A stretch of DNA of 22,849 nt from positions 1-22,849 of the forward strand of contig JAGUXE010000084.1 of the NCBI GenBank assembly GCA_020061995.1, read 5' to 3'. This document shows, piece by piece, positions 17,531 through 22,849 of this stretch (the stretch's first letter is position 1; each line of letters begins with the position of its first letter). The translations under genes and the position numbers were made by a program. Under the pieces are notes generated by a model. It was not told the origin of the DNA, did no database searches, and saw only the letters and a list, made by a program, of their open reading frames with translations. Source of the DNA: Ignavibacteriales bacterium (GTDB lineage: Bacteria > Bacteroidota > Ignavibacteria > Ignavibacteriales > Ignavibacteriaceae).

Positions 17531-20500
17531 TTATCTTACCTTCCTAAAAATATCTTGTCTTTTTACAACAAAAGCTGCTACCTCTTCAGCAGTATCATCC
17601 CATACTAAAACATCGTATCCTGCCAATTCCAACGTTTTACGTTTAGTTAGATCACTTGCTTTAACGGTTGCATTTTTGTGAATTCCACCATCCACAAAAA
17701 TCAATGCATTTGCTTTCTTATAAACAAAATCTGGCTGGACATAATATCCTTCTAAATTATAATTCGTGTAATCCGGAAGTTTGTATCCATTTTCAAACAA
17801 GTAATTCAAAAATTTTAATTCTCCCGGACTTCTTTGGTGTAAGTTCTTCTTTAGATATTCGTATTTCTCTTCGTAGGTACCGATTTGAGTATCGTCAGCT
17901 TTAGATAATATTAATAGTTCTAATGCATCCTTTACAGAATGTCTGTTAATTTTAAGATGATCCATTTGATTATAATAACTAAGAAGATCATCATAGCTCG
18001 CTTTTGGTCTTTCGGGATACAGATCTTGTTTTGTGGAAATGTCATAGCCACAAATTTTATAAGCATTAATAAAGATTTCGTTAAGTGCTATCGGATTTTT
18101 AACGATGTCTTTCAACACACCAATGCTTCCTTCAGCAGCTTCGTATATCAGAATATTTTTACTTTCCTCAGAGCCCATTAACTTTGCACTTAACTCAACA
18201 GATTCAATATTATAGTATGATTCAATTGCTTTCAGTAGAGCATATTGAAGTGTTATCACTCCTTCTTCTGATAAATTCAACGATTTAACGGGCTGAATAT
18301 AAAGTACGTCAGATGTATCACTAGTAAATAACATTACCATTGTTGGAGGATCTTCCGGATTAGGTTTCTCTAATTGTTTTTTTGTTTTGAAAAATCCTGT
18401 CTTCGCACCAATATTAAAGCAAGGCTGATTCTCTCTCTTCCACTTTTTGTTAAGTATAATTAATTTAGCTGATGGGGCAAAGAATAATTTCATTAACTCT
18501 TTTTCTTCAACTGTCAGCTTAATTTTTGTGGCACCTATAAGATCATCCGGAGTATTAAAATACATTTCAGTTTCATACCCTTCAGAAGTTCTAACTTCCT
18601 CCATACATGAAATTCTCTCGGTATTTTCGGATTGAGCCTCTTCCAATTCCAAAAGATTGTCGAATAGTTCGATGTTACTAGCAGTAAATGAAACGCCTGT
18701 AATTGGATCCTGATTCTTCCCCTTTCCTTCCTCATTTAAGAAAGCGTAACCTGTGCCTTTTGAGATTTTTATCTCCGTCAATTCTAAGTTCACATCTGAT
18801 GGAGTAATCCGTGTTACCTCGTATTTGCCTCCATTATGATAAACAAAATTATTTGGACCGAATTCCTTGATGCCTATAAACCGAGCTCGAGAAATAACTT
18901 CATTTCTATCTCTACTACCAAGGAATAATCTAATTGGTAATCTTGTAAAATTATAACCGGGCAAAAAACCTTCGGCAGCTAAATATCTAAATGTGTAAAA
19001 CTCAGAAAGGGTTGTGTTTGATTTATATTCAACAGTATTAGTTAAAATGTTTAATCTCTTTTCAGCTAACCAATATGATCTATTTGCAATTTTCTTAATG
19101 TCATTTTCCTTATTGATGGGGTTCATTTTAATTTTATGAGCCTCTTCCATCTGCCTTCTGGCATCTAGATACATTTTACGCCACCTCAGCAAAGCGTCTT
19201 CCAGCTTACTTGGGACTGATTTTATTTGTGTGTCTAACCATTTTTCTGTGTACCAACTTGTTTCATTAAGAGGGATATTTGATAAAACATTTTTGATAAT
19301 TAGCTTTATTTCATGAAAGCGACTATCGATGATATCTTGATACTTATTCTTAATCTCTTTTTTCAAAAAGTACGATTCCTCCATATCAATTAGATTGATC
19401 AGTGAAGGCTTTAATTCTTCTGCTTCTAAAAAAGAGAGTACGGTAGCATTGATGTGAGATTTTATTAATTCTTCATTAGTCAGATCAATCCTTGGAGCTT
19501 GCACAATTCCGGAAACCATTTTAACCGGTTCTTTGAAGTAATGCTTGTCGTGGGGTGAAAATTTAGATGCATAAGTAAATACAAGTGCAGATTGTCCGTT
19601 CCTTCCGGCTCGTCCGCTGCGCTGGGCATAATTTGCTGGGCTGGGAGGGACATTTCTCATATGGACAATACTAAGTGAAGAAATATCAATCCCCAATTCC
19701 ATTGTCGGAGAGCAATAGAGGGCACTTAATTCTTTAGCCGAATTAAATTTATCTTCTCTATCAATTTTAAGTTCATTGGATATCTGACCCGAATGTTCTG
19801 CGGCAATATATGATTTGGGAAGTGTTGAAAAATTTAGCCGATAAATATTCTTAAAATACAAATGGGGCTTCAAAGGAAATTCATTTTGTGGATCAATCGA
19901 AATTATTGAAGTCTTGTCTGCTTTTACCGTTACTCCATCCCCTGCTTTCCATCTTATTTTCGCAACAATAAGTTGGTAAGCTCTTTTGGTTCCATTCTTT
20001 AACTTTATATCCTCTTTTTTAAGAAAAGCTTTGCATAAAACATTTAGAACTTTTTCCATAAACAAATTGTAATCTTGAGAGTTTAACTGCTCCCTCATAG
20101 ATATCCTAAACCTATGATTTACAAAACGACCAAGTCGACTTCTACTCCCAATGCTCTGAATAAACACATCTTTGTGTCCTCTATCCGCCCCTTCTAAAGA
20201 GAGAAAATTGGGGGCATCAATTTTTTCACCTTTATCTAATGACCAGAGTTTATCTTTGTTTAATAGATCATTTAGTTCATCTTCAACTACTACCCTATTT
20301 TCATATCTCAACAAGTCATAATCCAAAGCATAACTATTCCTGAAATAATCAAGTATGTAACTTAGGAAGAGATAACGCTCGTTAGGATTCATTTCGTTTA
20401 ATAAATCAATCTCTTGCCAAAGTTTTTGATCAGAACAATGTTTTTCGAGCTCGTCATATTCAATCTCTAAAAGTGCAGTCTGTTCTAAATTTGGCAGTAT

Positions 20501-22723
20501 ATATCTCCAACCTCTTTTTAGATCTTGAATTATTCTATACGCAATATATTTTCTTAAAGCCTTTCTATTGGTCTCGTTTGGGTACTCCGGATCTGATGAC
20601 GGATTTTTAGCATACTCGAATTCAGATAAGTTTAAGACGTCTTGAACTCTAGTAATTAATTCATGAATACTTAATGCATTCTTCTCAGATGATAATACTT
20701 TGTCAATAGCTGATCGTAAATGAATAACTTGAATAAAATCATTAAAATGACCGGCTTGCAAAGAAGCGTCCTGCCTGTTGTCAGTGAAACTCAAAAGTTT
20801 CTGCTCGTTTATATTTCTGTCAGATGAATTAAGTGCAAGAAGAGTTTGAAGTGTTAGTATAGTTGTAGATGTAGATCTTCCCTCATTACCTAACGACGTT
20901 AATTTAGACTTCTCACTGAGTTTTGGTTCTTGATAGATGACACCGCATGTTGGATCAAATTTTAATGGAGCTGGAATGAACCAAGCTTTTGAGCTGGTGC
21001 TGGGCTGATCTGAATAATATCCATACTTACTTACATAAATTTCAGTCGGTAAAAATAGTTTTTTACTTGAATCAATATCCCCGGTCTTATTTATCCAAGA
21101 GCTTGGTAGTATATCCTTAAAATCTTCAATACTAGTTGAATACTGGTTATCAAAAATTAAGTATCCATCTTTGTAATCATCTGATTGCTTCTTTTTCTTA
21201 ATAGTTTTTTTACCATCATTAATTTTAAGTTCATCATCGTTTCTTGGGTTTTGATTATCGTAAAAATCTCTGAATATTAATTTTTTCTGTCCATCTTCAT
21301 CTATCCTTTTTCTAACACAATAAAACTCTTGTCCACTTATTCGACTAAATACAGTCTGATACAATGGGATTTCGGGTTCATTCTCTGCTAATTTAACTGA
21401 TGGGCTATTTTCTAAAGTGATATATCTATCATTTGAACTATCTTCTAAAGATAAATATACATATCCCGTTTGTGAGATGAATTGATGCAACTTGAAAGGA
21501 AGAATGGTTTCTCTATTTTTACTTTTTACATTATTAATATTAACTTCTTCAGCCCAGACTAAAATTTGGATTATCCTTTTTTTGCAAATTTCAATATCAA
21601 CTTTTGTTTTCTCTGATAACAATTTTGCAATTTCATTAAGAGTGAGAGGAATATTTCTTATTTTATTTTCATCGTCTTCCCTTATGGCTATTTCGCGTTC
21701 AAGCCAAATTGCAATTGGATCTTCAATCAATTTGTTTTTTGACCGATCCCTAATCTCCATGGTGAGTGAATCAGTAATTTCTTCCGCGGAAGGTTTTCGA
21801 TCTAGAGTTGAATAAGTTAATGATTCAACAATAATTTGTTCAGTGTCAAAGTGAGAATCAAAAAAATTACTGGCTACTTTAGCAACTTTTTCCTTCTGCT
21901 CAGCTATTGAACCACTAGTCATAGTTGCTGATGTTCCAATACAAATTATATTTTTATTGTTACAAAATGATTTTAACCTTCTGATTAGTAATGAAACATC
22001 GGCTCCTTGTCTCCCCTTATATACATGCAACTCATCAAATACTAAATATTGTAGATTCTCCAAAAATGCTTTTCTCAGATTTGAGTCGGATTGTCGAATT
22101 AAAAGAAGTTCAAGCATCATGTAATTGGTTAATAAAATATCTGGCGGGTTCTGGATTATTTTTTCTCTAACCTCCTGAGTTTCTTGTCCCGTATATCGAG
22201 CAAAACTAAATGGTAAACTAGTACCCCTGCGTTTCTTATAATTTTCATTGAAAGTATTTAGAGCGTTCTCTTGTGAATTAATTAAAGCATTGAGGGGATA
22301 GACTATTATGGCTTTTATACCTTCGCGCTTTGGAGTAGAGAATAAATAATTAAAAATTGTTGAGATATATGTCAAACTTTTTCCAGATCCCGTACCTGAT
22401 GTGACAATAAAACCTCTATTTTCTCTGCCAATTTTTATTGCATCACTTTGGTGTTTCCATATAGACCACGAATTCCCGTCTGTATCATAAAAAATATCAT
22501 TAAACTCATTCGTTAGAAAACCATTCTTGATTAATTCTTGTACATTTCCGCCAGATTGGAATGTTGGGTTAAATTGAATTAGAGGAAGGGGATAAAGACT
22601 GTTTGATTCCAATTCTTTCTCAACTTTAGCTCGTATATTTTTGTCGGCTATATTTATCGAACTTTCTATATAGAGCTTATAATTTTGCAAGATGCTAGAA
22701 TGAATATCAAATACATTTTTCAT
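17531..22723 (-). CDS. DEAD/DEAH helicase with DUF1998 region and C-terminal Vsr/DUF559-like nuclease domain (DrmA+DrmB-like fusion)
   Basis: A 1730-residue protein. The SF2 helicase starts with Walker A GTGSGKS at 110-116, then PLNALINSQ, DELH at 230-233 and GTSAT (motif III). After a very large insert come KLLSFTDNRQDASLQAGHFND, SPTMELGIDI and QRSGRAGRNG (about 1034-1043). These are hallmarks of MrfA/YprA, DruE and DISARM-type helicases. Around 1480-1590 is a DUF1998-type region (LIYEAAEGSIGVL, LLSYYNQMDH), but the usual Cys cluster is largely gone. Residues 1640-1725 form a Vsr/DUF559-like fold: VQPDFVY (D1665), FVDGGIH (D1678, H1682), KRKTLELAGYDVLVW. The start ATG 22723 has AGGT upstream. 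It is first in the operon. DruE of Druantia is an alternative, but no other Druantia partner is present. Confidence 0.85.
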   Translation of the reverse strand: MKNVFDIHSSILQNYKLYIESSINIADKNIRAKVEKELESNSLYPLPLIQFNPTFQSGGNVQELIKNGFLTNEFNDIFYDTDGNSWSIWKHQSDAIKIGRENRGFIVTSGTGSGKSLTYISTIFNYLFSTPKREGIKAIIVYPLNALINSQENALNTFNENYKKRRGTSLPFSFARYTGQETQEVREKIIQNPPDILLTNYMMLELLLIRQSDSNLRKAFLENLQYLVFDELHVYKGRQGADVSLLIRRLKSFCNNKNIICIGTSATMTSGSIAEQKEKVAKVASNFFDSHFDTEQIIVESLTYSTLDRKPSAEEITDSLTMEIRDRSKNKLIEDPIAIWLEREIAIREDDENKIRNIPLTLNEIAKLLSEKTKVDIEICKKRIIQILVWAEEVNINNVKSKNRETILPFKLHQFISQTGYVYLSLEDSSNDRYITLENSPSVKLAENEPEIPLYQTVFSRISGQEFYCVRKRIDEDGQKKLIFRDFYDNQNPRNDDELKINDGKKTIKKKKQSDDYKDGYLIFDNQYSTSIEDFKDILPSSWINKTGDIDSSKKLFLPTEIYVSKYGYYSDQPSTSSKAWFIPAPLKFDPTCGVIYQEPKLSEKSKLTSLGNEGRSTSTTILTLQTLLALNSSDRNINEQKLLSFTDNRQDASLQAGHFNDFIQVIHLRSAIDKVLSSEKNALSIHELITRVQDVLNLSEFEYAKNPSSDPEYPNETNRKALRKYIAYRIIQDLKRGWRYILPNLEQTALLEIEYDELEKHCSDQKLWQEIDLLNEMNPNERYLFLSYILDYFRNSYALDYDLLRYENRVVVEDELNDLLNKDKLWSLDKGEKIDAPNFLSLEGADRGHKDVFIQSIGSRSRLGRFVNHRFRISMREQLNSQDYNLFMEKVLNVLCKAFLKKEDIKLKNGTKRAYQLIVAKIRWKAGDGVTVKADKTSIISIDPQNEFPLKPHLYFKNIYRLNFSTLPKSYIAAEHSGQISNELKIDREDKFNSAKELSALYCSPTMELGIDISSLSIVHMRNVPPSPANYAQRSGRAGRNGQSALVFTYASKFSPHDKHYFKEPVKMVSGIVQAPRIDLTNEELIKSHINATVLSFLEAEELKPSLINLIDMEESYFLKKEIKNKYQDIIDSRFHEIKLIIKNVLSNIPLNETSWYTEKWLDTQIKSVPSKLEDALLRWRKMYLDARRQMEEAHKIKMNPINKENDIKKIANRSYWLAEKRLNILTNTVEYKSNTTLSEFYTFRYLAAEGFLPGYNFTRLPIRLFLGSRDRNEVISRARFIGIKEFGPNNFVYHNGGKYEVTRITPSDVNLELTEIKISKGTGYAFLNEEGKGKNQDPITGVSFTASNIELFDNLLELEEAQSENTERISCMEEVRTSEGYETEMYFNTPDDLIGATKIKLTVEEKELMKLFFAPSAKLIILNKKWKRENQPCFNIGAKTGFFKTKKQLEKPNPEDPPTMVMLFTSDTSDVLYIQPVKSLNLSEEGVITLQYALLKAIESYYNIESVELSAKLMGSEESKNILIYEAAEGSIGVLKDIVKNPIALNEIFINAYKICGYDISTKQDLYPERPKASYDDLLSYYNQMDHLKINRHSVKDALELLILSKADDTQIGTYEEKYEYLKKNLHQRSPGELKFLNYLFENGYKLPDYTNYNLEGYYVQPDFVYKKANALIFVDGGIHKNATVKASDLTKRKTLELAGYDVLVWDDTAEEVAAFVVKRQDIFRKVR

Positions 22724-22849
22724 TTTCTGACCTGGCTATCGTTGGTTGAAAAAATTGCAATGAGCTCAGTACCCCCTAAACTGATATTTGAAAATGAGGG
22801 GAGTCTAATTTTTAATAGACGTTTCAAAGTCCATTAATGAGTACAATGA
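22724..22849. other. Upstream region of the helicase-methylase operon
   Basis: The 126 nt before the first gene of the minus-strand operon should hold its promoter, but I see no convincing -35/-10 or Bacteroidota -33/-7 pair. CCCCT (22773-22777) and AGGGG (22797-22801) form an inverted pair around a 19-nt AT-rich loop, about 50-80 nt upstream of the start codon, where an operator could lie. No coding frame extends in from the right edge with confidence. Confidence 0.3.

Noticed and set aside
17531..22723. Druantia (DruE) assignment
   Set aside because: The helicase type fits DruE, but no DruH, DruA-D, or DruM/F/G partner is present, while a SNF2 helicase and N6-adenine methylase are.

Overview
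The window looks like an accessory region of an AT-rich bacterium of the Bacteroidota/Chlorobi lineage, most likely Ignavibacteria. The pointer is the secreted 1287-residue protein at 1983-5846. It ends in a type IX secretion sorting tail of the NYPNPFNPST type, after an Fn3-like segment typical of that lineage. No rRNA, tRNA, CRISPR array, transposase or integrase gene was seen.

Left half (1-9751): a row of plus-strand genes with unusually long spacers. In order: the end of an unknown gene followed by a strong terminator hairpin; a 4-TM membrane protein; a protein with a small CxxC...CxxH zinc-binding head; a secreted alpha/beta-hydrolase (lipase-like) with eight propeller-type repeats; a tightly packed trio (YhhQ/VUT-type queuosine-precursor transporter, SAM methyltransferase, membrane protein); and a protein resembling the uracil-DNA-glycosylase superfamily. 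Several spacers begin with TAAC a short distance after a stop codon, hold inverted repeats, and end with a GTTAT or GTTAGAC element just before the next gene. Two spacers (5968-6064 and 8760-8870) carry the same ~100-bp element, with a stem that is kept by paired base changes. This is what an integron-like cassette array without its integrase would look like, although the classical attC core is matched only loosely.

Right half (9752-22723): a minus-strand block that looks like an anti-phage or restriction island. It is read from 22723 downward: a 1730-residue DEAD/DEAH helicase with a DUF1998 region and a C-terminal Vsr/DUF559-like nuclease domain; after 5 nt, a 962-residue SNF2 helicase of the DrmD type; then, overlapping by one base (TAATG), a 1273-residue Eco57I-type N6-adenine methyltransferase of the DrmMI/PglX type; then, 92 nt on, an ArdC-type antirestriction protein (ssDNA-binding domain plus HELVH zincin). 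SNF2 helicase plus adenine methylase plus DUF1998 helicase are the parts of class 1 DISARM. Here drmA- and drmB-like functions appear fused in one polypeptide, the drmC phospholipase-D nuclease is absent, and a Vsr-like nuclease domain is attached to the helicase instead. I read this as a compact three-gene DISARM-like system and consider it the main candidate for something new. The likely model is that the methylase marks self DNA while the two helicases sense and process unmodified DNA. ArdC may protect the island, or incoming DNA, during transfer.
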